DNA of 64,000 nucleotides from CAWJKP01 sp963843465 (lineage in GTDB: Bacteria > Planctomycetota > Planctomycetia > Pirellulales > Thermoguttaceae): contig CAWJKP010000003.1 in assembly GCA_963843465.1 (NCBI GenBank), forward strand, positions 1,240,001 to 1,304,000, in the 5' to 3' direction. The notes under the pieces were generated by a model. The model was given only the letters and a program-made list of their open reading frames with translations, was not told the DNA's origin and ran no database searches. Shown here one piece after another: positions 37,963-47,110 of this stretch. The translations under genes were made by a program, and so were the position numbers. The stretch's first letter is position 1. Every line of letters starts with the position of its first letter.

Positions 37963-38784
37963 ATGCAATCCCCCCAGTTCCAGATGAACTCCGAGATCGA
38001 GCTTCGCCACTGGTGGTTTGTGGCGCGGCGGCGGATACTGGTCTCGCTCATTGCCCGGGTGCTGCCTCCCTCGCTGCAATCGATCGTGGTCGACATCGGC
38101 TGCGGCACGGGCGGGAACATCGCGGCGCTGGCCGAGCGTTATGCCTGCGTGGGCATCGACCCGTCGGGCGAAGCGATCGCGCTGGCCCGGGCCCGTTTTC
38201 CCCAGGTCCGTTTCCTTGCGGGCATGGCGCCGGACGACCTGGGGGAAGTGAGCCGGCAGGCGCGGCTGCTGATGGCGACCGACGTGCTGGAGCACGTGCC
38301 GGACGACTTCTGGTTGTTCTCGCGGCTGATGGCCGCCACGGCGCCGGGCACTTATTTCCTGCTGACCGTGCCGGCCGACCCGGCGCTCTGGAGCCCGCAC
38401 GACGAAAGCCACGGCCACTGGCGCCGCTACGACCGTCCGCGTTTCCAGCGGCTTTGGGAAGGGCTGCCGGTGACGCCGCTCTTGGTCTCGTATTTCAACC
38501 GGCGGCTCTATCCGCTGGTGAAACTGATCCGCATGGTGAACCGGCGGCGGGGCAAGGCCCGGGGGCAGGCGGGCACGGACTTCAAGATCCCCGCGGCGCC
38601 GGTCAACCGCCTGCTGACCGGCATCTTCGCCGGCGAGTCGCGGCGGCTGGCACGGCTGTTGGACGGGCGCGGACGCGGCTACGCGGCCGGCGTGAGCCTG
38701 GTGGCCCTGCTGCGCCGGGAAGAAGGCCCCCTTTCGCCGCGGCGCCGGCCGCCCGATGTTCCCGCCGACGCGCACCAGCCGTAG
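37963..38784 (+). CDS. Class I SAM-dependent methyltransferase
   Basis: 273 aa. The SAM-binding core IVVDIGCGTGGNIAALAERY is at ~42-61, motif II/III area MATDVLEHVPDD, and FLLTVPADPALWSPHDESHG follows. HWRRYDRPRFQRLWEG and the Arg-rich region after it are typical of methyltransferases associated with surface polysaccharide or glycolipid genes. The conserved part starts at NSEIELRHWWFVARR, so ATG 37984 is an alternative start. It follows rmlB-rmlA, consistent with sugar or glycan modification, but the substrate is unknown. Confidence 0.88.
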   Translation: MQSPQFQMNSEIELRHWWFVARRRILVSLIARVLPPSLQSIVVDIGCGTGGNIAALAERYACVGIDPSGEAIALARARFPQVRFLAGMAPDDLGEVSRQARLLMATDVLEHVPDDFWLFSRLMAATAPGTYFLLTVPADPALWSPHDESHGHWRRYDRPRFQRLWEGLPVTPLLVSYFNRRLYPLVKLIRMVNRRRGKARGQAGTDFKIPAAPVNRLLTGIFAGESRRLARLLDGRGRGYAAGVSLVALLRREEGPLSPRRRPPDVPADAHQP

Positions 38785-38953
38785 ATTTTCGGATGAGTAG
38801 CTCTTAGCGAAGTGGAGAAGACCCCGCCGGGCTTGCCCGGTGGTGAAGAAGATTGCTAGGCTAGCTCCCCAGTAGCCGCCAATCTCGTTCACCATCGAGC
38901 AAGCTCGAAGGGGTCCACTCCTCCAGTCGGATAAACAGTTACCCGGAGGTTCT

Positions 38954-39229
38954 ATGATCGACAACGTTTGGAAGAAGTTTTTCCTCAACTGGCCGGCCGA
39001 CATGCCCCGCCGCGGTATCCTGGTCACGTCGTTTGGCGACCAGATTCCCTTTGCCGGCTTCATGACCAGCGAGGCCTTGCTGTTGATCGAGCGGGCGACC
39101 CCGGACGCGGTCGGCGCCCGCAGCCTGGTGTTTGCCTACGACCAGGTCGTGGCCGTGAAGATCACCGAGGTGGTGAAGTCCAAGTCGCTCCGCGCCCTCG
39201 GCTTCGAGGGCGAGCCGCCGAAGGGGTGA
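38954..39229 (+). CDS. Small conserved planctomycete protein, unknown function
   Basis: 91 aa, MIDNVWKKFFLNWPADMPRR to FEGEPPKG. GGAGG lies 7 nt before the ATG. The sequence is compact, mixed alpha/beta without membrane segments; LVTSFGDQIPFAGFMTSEAL and LLIERATPDAVGARSLVFAY look like a small beta-barrel or LSm-like fold. The strong ribosome binding site and protein-like codon use support a real gene. Confidence 0.75.
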   Translation: MIDNVWKKFFLNWPADMPRRGILVTSFGDQIPFAGFMTSEALLLIERATPDAVGARSLVFAYDQVVAVKITEVVKSKSLRALGFEGEPPKG

Positions 39230-39276
39230 GCCGCCAAATGGACGACTTCCCGGACACTGTAGCAGGGGAACCGGGT

Positions 39277-39391
39277 AATCACGAAAACTCGAAAGGACGA
39301 AACCCCGAAAGACACGGGAAAGCACGTCTGTTCCCTGGTCAGGGGCTGCTTTTTCTTTCGGGCTTTCGGTGTCTTGCGGGTCTTCGTGATT
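39277..39391. repeat. AATCACGAAAACTCGAAAGG inverted repeat
   Basis: A sister of the 4295-4410 repeat; arms AATCACGAAAACTCGAAAGG and GTCTTGCGGGTCTTCGTGATT. No gene is seen in the 350-nt interval 39230-39579. Confidence 0.75.
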
Positions 39392-39579
39392 CGTTCCCTC
39401 GTTGAAACGACCTCGAACCCGAGTTTGTTGCTCCAGTCCAAGAAAATGGTGGGGCTCGCTACGCTCGTCCCGTCCTCCTTTTCCGAAACCGACACAAGGC
39501 CTGCGGGCGCCGGAATTGCAATCTCCCGCTGACAGTGGTACGGTAGAGATTGGCCTAGCAAATCCCGGGTGGAGATGGC

Positions 39580-40957
39580 ATGAGCAGAAGATTCGGCGTG
39601 GCGGTTATGGTCTGCGCGGTGGCGGCCGGGGCTGCGACGGTGGCGGCCCAGCAGCAGGTGAACCGGAAGCAGACGGAGACCTTCTTGGCAGATTTCCCTC
39701 CGGCGGTCTATAACACCACCCAGGTCAGCCCCAACGCCCGGCGGGTGGCCTACGTGCGACGGGAACAAGGGAAGCAGACGGTCTGGCTGGATGGCAAGCC
39801 GCAAGAGGCCTACGACAAGGTCGCGGCCCTGAGTTTCAGCCCCGATAGCCGTTGGCTGGCCTACGCGGCCTCCCGCGGCGGCAAGTGGCGGATCGTGGTC
39901 AACGGCAACCCACATCCGGAGTATGAGGCCGTGGGAACGCCGCTGTTCAGTCCCGACAGTATGAAGCTGGCCTACGTGGCCAAGCGGGCTGACGGCAAGC
40001 GGGTGGTGGTGCTCAATGGGAAGCCGAGCGAGCCTTACGAGCTGATCTCCGCCGGACTGCTGGTCTTCAGTCCCGACAGCAAGCAATTGGTCTTCGGCGG
40101 CGTCAAGGACGGGCAGTGCTACGTGGTGGTCGACGGCCAGCCACAGGGCCCTTACGCGGACCTGGGTACGGCCACCGGCTATTCGTTCTCCGCCGACGGC
40201 AAGCACCTGGCCTACGTGATCCTGAAGAACAAGAAGCTGTGCATCGTGCGGGACGGCCGGTTGGGGCCGCCCTGGGACGACGTGGGCGATGTGGTCTTCA
40301 GCCCCGACGGCAGCCGGATGGCCACGGCGGTCAAGGCCGGCGGCAAGTGGCAGGTGAGCGTCGACGGCCGCGGGCAGGCGCCCTACGACACGATCGGCGA
40401 GGGCTCGTTGGTCTTCAGCCCGGACGGCTCGCGGCTGGCCTACAAGGCCCGATCGGGGAAAGCGTGGATGTTGGTGGTCGACGGCAAGCCGGGCAAGCCG
40501 TACGACAACATCGGCCAGGTGTTGTTCAGTCCCGACGGCCGGTCGCTGGCTTACAAGGTCCGCGCGGCGGGCACGGAAATGGTCGTCCGCAACGGCCGCG
40601 AGGGGCGCGTTTTCGACCGCGTCGGCGACGGCACGCTGGTTTTCAGTCCCAACAGCCAGCGGCTGGCCTACGTGGCCAAGGCCGCCCGCAACTCCTGCGT
40701 GGTGGTGGATGAGAAACGCCGCCACCGTTACGACCTGGTGGGCTACCTGACCTTCACGCCGGACAACCGCGCCGGTCTACGTGGCCATCAACAGCAAGAA
40801 GGCCTTCACCGTGGTCGACGAGGCCGAGGCGGCCCGGCAGTACGACGGCATCTGGAACGTCCGCGGCGAGAAGCTGATCTTCGACTCGCCGAGGAAGTTC
40901 CACTACCTGGGCGTCAGGGAGGGCAAGATCTACCTGGTCGAGGAAGAGACGGAGTAG
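39580..40957 (+). CDS. Exported PD40/WD40-like beta-propeller protein (one frameshift)
   Basis: About 459 aa after correction. Signal peptide VAVMVCAVAAGAATVAAQ. At least eight repeats of a FSPDS/DG-x-RLAYxA unit (LSFSPDSRWLAYAASRGGKW, VFSPDGSRLAYKARSGKAWM, VLFSPDGRSLAYKVRAAGTE), each followed by a V-x-G/DGKP turn, form a TolB-like propeller. Near 40775 the frame breaks at CGCGCC; the true end is VYVAINSKKAFTVVDEAEAA to KIYLVEEETE at 40957. It likely binds a ligand or partner in the periplasm; no enzymatic residues were recognised. Confidence 0.85.
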
Positions 40958-40987
40958 GGTATGATAATGGCTTCTTGAGGTTGTATC

Positions 40988-41578
40988 ATGTCGGATGTTC
41001 GGTATGCAGCCGTTTCCTGGGAAAGGATGATCCGCGCCGTGGAAAAGGTTCGAGAGCGGCTGTTGCGGGCGTCTTCCGCCTTGGAAAACGCCGGCATTCC
41101 TTACGCGGTTGCGGGGGGCAATGCCGTGGCCGCCTGGGTTTCCCGGGTCGACGAGGCCGCGGTCCGCAATACGCGGGACGTTGACATTCTGTTGCGTCGA
41201 GCGGACCTTCCCGCGGCCACGGCCGCACTCTTGACAGCCGGTTTCGTCTATCGCCGCGTGGCGGGGGTCGAGATGTTTCTCGACGGCCCGCAGGCGAAGG
41301 CTCGCGATGCCGTCCATCTCGTCTTCGCCGCGGAAAAAGTCCGCGCCGAATACGTTGCTCCGGCCCCCGATGTCAGCGAATCGGAAACGGCCGGCCAGTT
41401 TCGCATTCTGGCGCTGGAATCGCTGGTGCGGATGAAGCTCACGTCGTTTCGCGACAAGGACCGTACCCATCTTCGGGACCTGATCGACGTTGGGCTGATC
41501 GACGCCGGTTGGAGCAGCCGTTTTTCCAGCGAGCTCGGTAATCGCCTGCAACTGCTGCTCGACAATCCCGACGGCTAA
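40988..41578 (+). CDS. Nucleotidyltransferase-fold protein
   Basis: 196 aa. PYAVAGGNAVAAWVSRVDEA and RNTRDVDILLRRADLPAATA give the GG...D-x-D pattern of the nucleotidyltransferase fold (as in MNT/AbiEii-like proteins). FRILALESLVRMKLTSFRDK and DRTHLRDLIDVGLIDAGW complete a conserved C-terminus frequent in planctomycetes. It could be the enzyme of an HEPN-MNT-type or AbiE-type toxin system, but no antitoxin or HEPN partner is adjacent, so a housekeeping role is equally possible. It lies 30 nt after the propeller gene. Confidence 0.75.
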   Translation: MSDVRYAAVSWERMIRAVEKVRERLLRASSALENAGIPYAVAGGNAVAAWVSRVDEAAVRNTRDVDILLRRADLPAATAALLTAGFVYRRVAGVEMFLDGPQAKARDAVHLVFAAEKVRAEYVAPAPDVSESETAGQFRILALESLVRMKLTSFRDKDRTHLRDLIDVGLIDAGWSSRFSSELGNRLQLLLDNPDG

Positions 41579-41705
41579 CCCATACGGGGCGGGGGGAAAC
41601 CCTGGCAGGGGTCGCCGGTATCTTTTACAATAGATGGGGTAAGATTGTTCGAGTTGTAACTGAGCGCCGCCTGAGCTTTGCTCTTGGGAGCGGGAGAACC
41701 GATCT

Positions 41706-42932
41706 GTGTCGCACAAGCTTTCTACCATCGAAGCGGCCGTGCAGGCGATTGCCCGCGGGGAAGTCGTGATCGTGATGGATGCCGAAGACCGGGAGAATGA
41801 GGGTGACTTCGTCTGCGCGGCGGAGGTGGTCACGCCGGAGATCGTCAACCTGATGATTACCCGCGGGAGGGGAATGACCTGCGCGCCCGTGCTCCCGGAG
41901 GTCTGCCACCGGCTGGAACTGCCGATGATGGTCGAGCGGAATACGTCCGCCCATGCCACGGCTTTCACCGTCTCGGTGGACCATCGCACGAGCGAAACGG
42001 GGATTACCGCCCGGGAGCGGGCCTGCACGGTGCGGGCGTTGGCCGACCCCAAGAGCCGGCCCTCCGATTTCGCCCGGCCGGGGCACGTCTTCCCTCTGGA
42101 GGCGAAGGAGGGCGGCGTGCTGCGGCGGGCGGGCCATACCGAGTGTGCCGTGGACCTGGCCCGCATGGCCGGACTCCGGCCGGCCGGTTTCCTCTGCGAG
42201 ATCCTTGCCGAAAACGGCGATCGGGCCAACCGCCAGCAGCTCCTTGGGCTGGCGGCCGAGTTGAAGCTGGAGATCATCAGCATCGAGGAGCTGATCCGCT
42301 ATCGCCGCCGCAGCGAGAAGCTCGTCTACCGTCAGGCGGAGGCCTCGTTGCCCACCCGCTACGGCCGCACCCGGGTCATCGTGTATGGAGTGAAGTACGA
42401 GATCCAGGAGCCGGTGGCGTTGGTCTTCGGCGAGCTGCACCGCACGGTCGCGCCCCTGGTGCGGCTCCATTCCTCCTGTTTCACCGGCGATCTGTTGACC
42501 TCGCTCCGCTGCGACTGCGGCGACCAGCTCCAGATGGCCCTGGAGACGATCGGGCGCGAGGGGTCCGGCGTGCTGGTCTACTTGCCTCAGGAAGGCCGCG
42601 GCATCGGGCTGGTCGAAAAGATCAAGGCCTACGGCCTCCAGGACGAAGGGCTGGACACCGTCGAGGCCAACCTCGCGCTGGGCCATCCCGTCGACAGCCG
42701 CGATTACGGCGTGGGCATCCAGATCCTCAAAGACCTGGGACTGGGCCAGGTGCGGCTGTTGACCAACAACCCCAAGAAGACCGACGCCTTCATCTACGGC
42801 GGCTTCGACCTGGCGGTCGTCGACCAGGTGCCGATCGTAGGCCCGATCCACGAAGACAACCGCCGCTACCTGATCGCCAAGCGCGACAAGATGGGCCACA
42901 ACCTGCCGGACGACATGACCGAAGTCGAGTAA
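41706..42932 (+). CDS. ribBA: Bifunctional DHBP synthase / GTP cyclohydrolase II
   Basis: 408 aa fusion feeding both riboflavin precursors. The N-terminal RibB domain (1-205) has VIVMDAEDRENEGDFVCAAE, TRGRGMTCAP, RNTSAHATAFTVSVD and GHVFPLEAKEGGVLRRAGHT. The RibA domain (~210-408) has LVRLHSSCFTGDLLTSLRCD with the zinc Cys residues (CFTGD...CDCGDQ), YLPQEGRGIGLVEKIKAYGL and LLTNNPKKTDAF. The start is GTG (VSHKLSTIEA) after a GGAG-containing leader. A possible -10 (TACAAT) lies at 41626. No FMN riboswitch could be supported upstream. Confidence 0.96.
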   Translation: MSHKLSTIEAAVQAIARGEVVIVMDAEDRENEGDFVCAAEVVTPEIVNLMITRGRGMTCAPVLPEVCHRLELPMMVERNTSAHATAFTVSVDHRTSETGITARERACTVRALADPKSRPSDFARPGHVFPLEAKEGGVLRRAGHTECAVDLARMAGLRPAGFLCEILAENGDRANRQQLLGLAAELKLEIISIEELIRYRRRSEKLVYRQAEASLPTRYGRTRVIVYGVKYEIQEPVALVFGELHRTVAPLVRLHSSCFTGDLLTSLRCDCGDQLQMALETIGREGSGVLVYLPQEGRGIGLVEKIKAYGLQDEGLDTVEANLALGHPVDSRDYGVGIQILKDLGLGQVRLLTNNPKKTDAFIYGGFDLAVVDQVPIVGPIHEDNRRYLIAKRDKMGHNLPDDMTEVE

Positions 42933-43057
42933 ACCTGCGGCACTCTGATAGCAAAGCTAGCGGGACCGCCCGCGCTGGCCACCGAACGCCGCGCAGCGCG
43001 CTGCCTACCGACGAAACTCGGCCAAACTTATTTTTTGCGCCGGTCCCGGCAAGGGTG

Positions 43058-43085
43058 TTGACAACCTCGCGCCGCGCGGTAGATT
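43058..43085 (+). promoter_or_regulatory. Sigma-70-type promoter
   Basis: TTGACA at 43058-43063, a 16-nt spacer, and TAGATT at 43080-43085: the best -35/-10 pair noticed in the window. The predicted start is about 43092. Confidence 0.65.
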
Positions 43086-43091
43086 GTTGGC

Positions 43092-43206
43092 ACCGGCCGG
43101 AGGGACCTTGCCGCTGGCGACCTACCGCGAGTCGTGACCCAGGAGGCGGCGCACACTCTACGGCAAGCCCCGCCGCTGTCTGAGCATCGGCGGGGCTTGA
43201 TTCTCT
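43092..43206 (+). ncRNA. Putative small structured RNA (~110 nt)
   Basis: This segment has its own sigma-70 promoter and ends in an intrinsic terminator, but no downstream gene on this strand. CTTGCCG (43107-43113) can pair with CGGCAAG (43161-43167), which overlaps the 5' arm of the terminator, so two folds compete. GGAGG followed by TTG could encode a 9-residue peptide (MPLATYRES), so a leader-peptide attenuator relic is an alternative. I could not match it to SRP, 6S or tmRNA. Confidence 0.5.
43165..43206 (+). terminator. Intrinsic terminator
   Basis: A perfect 11-bp stem, AAGCCCCGCCG (43165-43175) with CGGCGGGGCTT (43188-43198), a 12-nt loop, then a modest T-rich tail GATTCTCTT. Confidence 0.7.
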
Positions 43207-43207
43207 T

Positions 43208-43271
43208 GTAGGGTGGACTTTAGTCCGCCCTGCCGCGTCAAAGCCCACAGGCGGGCTAAAGCCCGCCCTAC
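43208..43271. repeat. GTAGGGTGGACTTTAGTCCG / GGCGGGCTAAAGCCCGCC inverted repeat
   Basis: The outer arms GTAGGG(T/C)GG(A/G)C and complement and two inner hairpins are clear. It lies between the small-RNA terminator and the 3' end of the convergent small membrane-protein gene. Confidence 0.75.
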
Positions 43272-43442
43272 TCAACCGTCAAGAAACACCTGGACGATCT
43301 TCCAGGCCCCGTAAACCCCGGCGATGCTTCCCAGCGAGCTGACCAGGAAGGCCCCCATGAGTCCGAAGCCCAGCGCTTCGCCGGCCCACCAGCCCAGGTA
43401 GCCGCCCAGCGTCATTCCGAGAAACACCAGCAGGCGATTCAT
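43272..43442 (-). CDS. Small two-helix membrane protein
   Basis: 56 aa: MNRLLVFLGMTLGGYLGWWA to AWKIVQVFLDG. Two hydrophobic helices separated by GEALGFG; the Gly zipper-like pattern (GGYLGWWAGEALG, SSLGSIAGVYGAW) resembles small GlsB/YeaQ-like or other two-helix proteins. The ATG lies 1 nt after the stop of the ABC permease, so it is the third gene of that operon. Confidence 0.7.
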   Translation of the reverse strand: MNRLLVFLGMTLGGYLGWWAGEALGFGLMGAFLVSSLGSIAGVYGAWKIVQVFLDG

Positions 43443-43443
43443 T

Positions 43444-44556
43444 TCAGCTCCAGCGGAACCATCGCAACGCCAGGGCGAACGTCGCGCAGCCCCAGGCGAC
43501 GATGATCGCCAGGTTGGCGCCTTGCGATGCCAGCCCGGCTCCTTCCAACATCACGCGGCGCAGCGCGTCGATCAGCGGCGTCAGCGGCAGCAGGTTCAGT
43601 AGGGGCTGCACGGCCTGGGGGAAGCGCTGGGTGGAAAAAAAGATCCCCGAGCCGATCCACATCGGCAGCATCACCGCATTCATCAGCCCCGAGACGGTCT
43701 CGATGGTCTCCGCGCGGCTGGCCACCAGCAGGCCGATTCCGGAGAACTCCAAGCAGCCCAGCAGGATCAACAGTCCGATCGCCAGGTAGCTGCCGGCAAC
43801 GGCGACCCCGAAGATCAGCCGCGCCAACAAGAGCACCAGGACCACCTCGGGCAGCGTGAACAACAGGCGGCTGAGGATCACGGCGGCGAGGAAATGGCTG
43901 CGTTTCATGGGGGTCGCCAGGTAGCGCTTGAGCAACTTGCGGATCCGCATGTCGACGATCGCGAAGCCCACGCCCCAGAGGCCGCCGCCCATCAGGCCCA
44001 TCCCCAGCAGGCCGGGGACGAGGAAATCAATGTACCGCCCGCCCGGCTCGTCGATCGCGTGGTCCCGCGCCGTGGCAACGTCGCGGCGGCCGGCAGCCCT
44101 TTGCAGCAGATCGTCGGCGGCGTCTCTCGCCAGTTGGCCCTCCGGCCTGGTAGGGTCGAAAAAGTACTCCAGCCGCGGCGGCGTTCCTTCCCCAGCCGCC
44201 ACCAGCAGGTCGGACCGCCCAGTCCGCAGGTCCAGCCGCCCTTGCGGCTGGCGGCAGATGCTCGCGCGAAATCGCCTGTCGCCGTTCAGCGCGGCCGCCA
44301 CCCTCTCGGCCTGCTCCCCTTGCAGCACGCCCACCCGGAAAGCCTCCGCGGGCCGATTGCGGAAGGCCGCGCCCAGCGTCACCACGAGCACGACGGGGAA
44401 GACGTAGACCCAGAAAATGGCCGCCGGCTCGCGGACGAACTCCCGCACCCGGGCCAGTACCAGGCTCGACAGGGGATGGCAGCCGCGGCGCGCCCGCGAA
44501 CCATCCCCCTCTCCTTCTGGGAGAGGGTCGGGGTGAGGGAAACCTCTCAAAGACAT
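43444..44556 (-). CDS. ABC-2 type transporter permease
   Basis: 370 aa. The N-terminal helix (IFWVYVFPVVLVVTLGAAF) is followed by a ~130-residue extracytoplasmic domain, then five helices from FLVPGLLGMGLMGGGLWGVG to GANLAIIVAWGCATFALALR, the ABC2_membrane arrangement. It pairs with the upstream ATPase for export of an unknown substrate (drug, lipid or polysaccharide). The first ~20 residues contain FPHPDPLPEGEG, translated from the widespread palindrome at 44506-44540, so the native start may lie nearer LVLARVREFVREP. Confidence 0.88.
   Translation of the reverse strand: MSLRGFPHPDPLPEGEGDGSRARRGCHPLSSLVLARVREFVREPAAIFWVYVFPVVLVVTLGAAFRNRPAEAFRVGVLQGEQAERVAAALNGDRRFRASICRQPQGRLDLRTGRSDLLVAAGEGTPPRLEYFFDPTRPEGQLARDAADDLLQRAAGRRDVATARDHAIDEPGGRYIDFLVPGLLGMGLMGGGLWGVGFAIVDMRIRKLLKRYLATPMKRSHFLAAVILSRLLFTLPEVVLVLLLARLIFGVAVAGSYLAIGLLILLGCLEFSGIGLLVASRAETIETVSGLMNAVMLPMWIGSGIFFSTQRFPQAVQPLLNLLPLTPLIDALRRVMLEGAGLASQGANLAIIVAWGCATFALALRWFRWS
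44506..44540. repeat. CCCCTCTCCTTCTGGGAGAG palindrome (PHPDPLPEGEG type)
   Basis: A short hairpin, CTCTCCTTCTGGGAGAG, with flanking GGTCGGGGTGAGGG. A relative supplies the C-terminus of the fused beta-oxidation protein at 59762-59800. Confidence 0.75.
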
Positions 44557-44624
44557 ATCAGCTCCCTGCTATGAGGTCACGAGACGCATCCAGGAGTCGG
44601 GAGTCAGGAGCTGGAAGTTAGGAG

Positions 44625-45668
44625 TTAGGAGTCAGCGCGTTCCTCGCCAGCCGTGCTTATCGGCCTCACGGGTTGCTCCCGCCCGCTATTCTGCATTCTA
44701 ACTCCTGACTCCTTCGAGTTTTCCAGTCCTCCCGGCTCGAGTTGCCGGCCGGTGAGCATGATGAACACGTCGTCCAGGCTGGCGTGGCGCGTGCTGAGGC
44801 TCGCCAGGCGCCAGCCGCGCTTGGCCAGCCCGTCCAACAGGGCCGGCAGCACCACGTGCGGCTCGGTCGCCGACAAGTGGACCACGCCGCCCTCATAGCG
44901 GCAGCCCGTCACGCCCGGCAGCTCGCTCCAGGATTCCGCCGGCAGGTCCGCCCCCTGCTGATCTTGGAGCGAGAACTCGACCACGTGTTGTCCGCCCAGC
45001 CGGGCGATCAACTCGCGAGGCGACCCCAGGGCGATGATGCGTCCCTGGTCGATGACCGCCACGCGGTCGCAGAGCCGCTCCGCTTCTTCCATGTAGTGCG
45101 TGGTGAGCACGGTCGTGCGTCCCTGGCGACGGCATTCCAGGATGATCTCCCACAGTTGCCGCCGCGAATGGGGATCCAGTCCCGTGGTCGGCTCGTCGAG
45201 AAACAAGAGGGCCGGATCGCCGACCAGGGCCACCGCAACCGCCAGTCGCTGACGTTGCCCTCCCGAGAGTCTCTTGGCCCAGGTGTGGGCCTTGTCCTGC
45301 AAAGAGACCCGGGCGATGGCCTCGCTCGGCTGGAGGCCACGGCGATAGAAACTGCGGAACAGCGAAAGCGTCTCCTCGACCGTGAGCTTGTCGGAGAATC
45401 GCGTTTCCTGGAGCGAGATCCCCACCCGAGCGCGAACGGCCTGCGGGTGGTCCTGCCACCGCAGGCCCATGATCTCGACCTCCCCGCTGGTCGGCTCCAG
45501 CAGGCCTTCGAGCATCTCAATGGCGGTGGTCTTGCCCGCTCCGTTGGGTCCCAGCACGCCGAAACATTCCCCCTCTTCCACGGCCAGATCGATCCCTCGC
45601 ACGGCTTCCACGGGCGGCCTGCCAGGGTAGGTCTTCTTGAGATCCTTGCAGCGGATTGCCAGCGGCAT
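44625..45668 (-). CDS. ABC transporter ATP-binding protein
   Basis: 347 aa. Walker A GPNGAGKTT at 40-48, Q-loop in ISLQETRFSDK, signature RLSGGQRQRL, Walker B ALLFLDEPTTGLDP and switch His in TTHYMEEAE. The C-terminal ~100 residues (VVEFSLQDQQGADLPAESWS to SLDDVFIMLTGRQL) are the DUF4162-type extension of ABC-2 exporters. It precedes the permease with a 68-nt gap. The last ~30 residues (ENSKESGVRMQNSGREQPVR) derive from a GGAGTCAGGAGT-type inverted repeat (44586-44712), another case of repeat DNA forming a protein terminus. Confidence 0.95.
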   Translation of the reverse strand: MPLAIRCKDLKKTYPGRPPVEAVRGIDLAVEEGECFGVLGPNGAGKTTAIEMLEGLLEPTSGEVEIMGLRWQDHPQAVRARVGISLQETRFSDKLTVEETLSLFRSFYRRGLQPSEAIARVSLQDKAHTWAKRLSGGQRQRLAVAVALVGDPALLFLDEPTTGLDPHSRRQLWEIILECRRQGRTTVLTTHYMEEAERLCDRVAVIDQGRIIALGSPRELIARLGGQHVVEFSLQDQQGADLPAESWSELPGVTGCRYEGGVVHLSATEPHVVLPALLDGLAKRGWRLASLSTRHASLDDVFIMLTGRQLEPGGLENSKESGVRMQNSGREQPVRPISTAGEERADS

Positions 45669-45957
45669 GTTCTCGTTCCGTCGAACCGAACTCGCTTTAC
45701 CCGGCGGCCAGAGCGTCCAACCAAGCTATCAGGTATAGTGGACCGGCAGGCGCAATGCAACGACAGTAGCGTCTAGAAGGCCGGCGCTTGCTTGCGCGAG
45801 TTTGCGACACCCTCCTTCTCTTGCCAAACCGTCCTTTCGGCACTACTGGACAAACCAACAGTGGCGCACAACCACGACTTCCGCAAAGACAGGCTGCATG
45901 ACCTAGAGTTGTGGCAGAGTCCGCCAGGCCAGGTTAACTCCAGTGGTTTGGCGTATT

Positions 45958-47110
45958 ATGGCCAACAGTACAAGCGATTCGGCCCACGAGCAGGTGCCCC
46001 AAATCCTGGTCGTCGATGACGAGCCGTCCCTGCGGAAGATCTTTGCCCGCTGGCTGACGGACGCCGGTTATCAGTGTGCGGAGGCAGCGGGCGCCGCGGC
46101 GGCGCTGGACTACCTCGAGCAACATCCGGTGCATTTGGTGACCTTGGACATCACCATGCCCGGGCATTCGGGACTGCAACTGCTGCCCGAGATCAAACAG
46201 CGCTGGCCGGAGACGGAAGTCATCATGTTGACCGCGGTGCACGAGACCGCCACGGCCATCGAGGCGCTGACGCTGGGGGCCTACGGCTACCTGATCAAGC
46301 CCATCGAATCCGAAGACATGCTCTTCCAAGCCAGGAAGGCGCTGGAGCGGCGGCAGTTGCTCCTGGAGAAACAACAATACCTCCGCACGCTGGAAGCGAA
46401 AGTCCGGGAACAGACGACCACCATCCAGCGGGCTCACGAGGAGACGATCCTTCGGCTGCTCGGCGACTTCGCGGTACCGCGACGAGGAAACGGGAGCCCA
46501 CGTCAAGCGGACCGGTCTTTACTGCGAGCTGTTTGCGAGAGTGCTCGGCTGGCCGGCCCAACGGGTGGAGGAGGTCCGCATGGCCGCTCCGATGCACGAC
46601 ATCGGCAAGATCGGCATCCCCGACGCGATCCTGCAGAAGCCCGGCCGCCTGACGCGCGAGGAATTCGGGGTGATGAAGACGCACACCATCGTTGGGGCCA
46701 AAATGCTGGAGCACTCGGAGTCCGCCATCCTGCAGATGGCCCATCAGATCGCATGGAACCACCACGAGCGTTGGGACGGCACGGGCTATCCGCGCGGTCT
46801 GTGCGGCACGGCCATTCCCGAGGAGGCCCGCATCCTCTCCCTGGTCAACGTCTATGACGCCTTGACGCACTGCCGCGTTTATCGCGAGGCGATGCCCGAG
46901 CCCGAAGCGTTGGCGTTGATCGAGCAAGGGGGCGGGAGCCAGTTTGATCCATTCCTTCTGGGCGTCTTTCTGGCGTTGACGCCCGAGATGCGGCGGATCG
47001 CCGACGACAACCCGGAGGAGGGCGTGGAGGGCGGCTTCTCCGTGCCCTTGGCTTGTATTGAGCAACCGCCACGTCAACCCGAGGCAGAGACATGTTTCCC
47101 TACCCGATGA
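45958..47110 (+). CDS. Response regulator with HD-GYP phosphodiesterase (one frameshift)
   Basis: About 384 aa. Receiver: VVDDEP, phospho-acceptor Asp63 in LVTLDITMPG, MLTAVHETATAIEALTLGAY and KPI. A coiled-coil linker (RRQLLLEKQQYLRTLEAKVR) leads to an HD-GYP domain: YRDEETGAHVKRTGLYCELF, MHDIGKIGIPDAI, HHERWDGTGYPRGLCG and ARILSLVNVYDALT. It should hydrolyse cyclic di-GMP under phosphorylation control. A break near 46465 (TTCGCGGTACCGCG) separates receiver and HD-GYP frames. ATG 45958 is used rather than GTG 45943. It overlaps the next kinase gene by 19 nt, suggesting a cognate pair. Confidence 0.88.

Noticed and set aside
40988..41578. Toxin of a nucleotidyltransferase toxin-antitoxin pair
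   Set aside because: The fold fits but no antitoxin or HEPN gene is adjacent; kept only as an alternative.
41579..41705. Possible FMN riboswitch upstream of ribBA (CGGGGCGGGGGGAAACCC resembles its first conserved block)
   Set aside because: The remaining conserved segments and the closing helix are missing and the leader is too short.
43092..43206. SRP RNA or 6S RNA identity for the small RNA
   Set aside because: It lacks the conserved SRP domain IV sequence (GGAAGCAGC context) and is too short for 6S.
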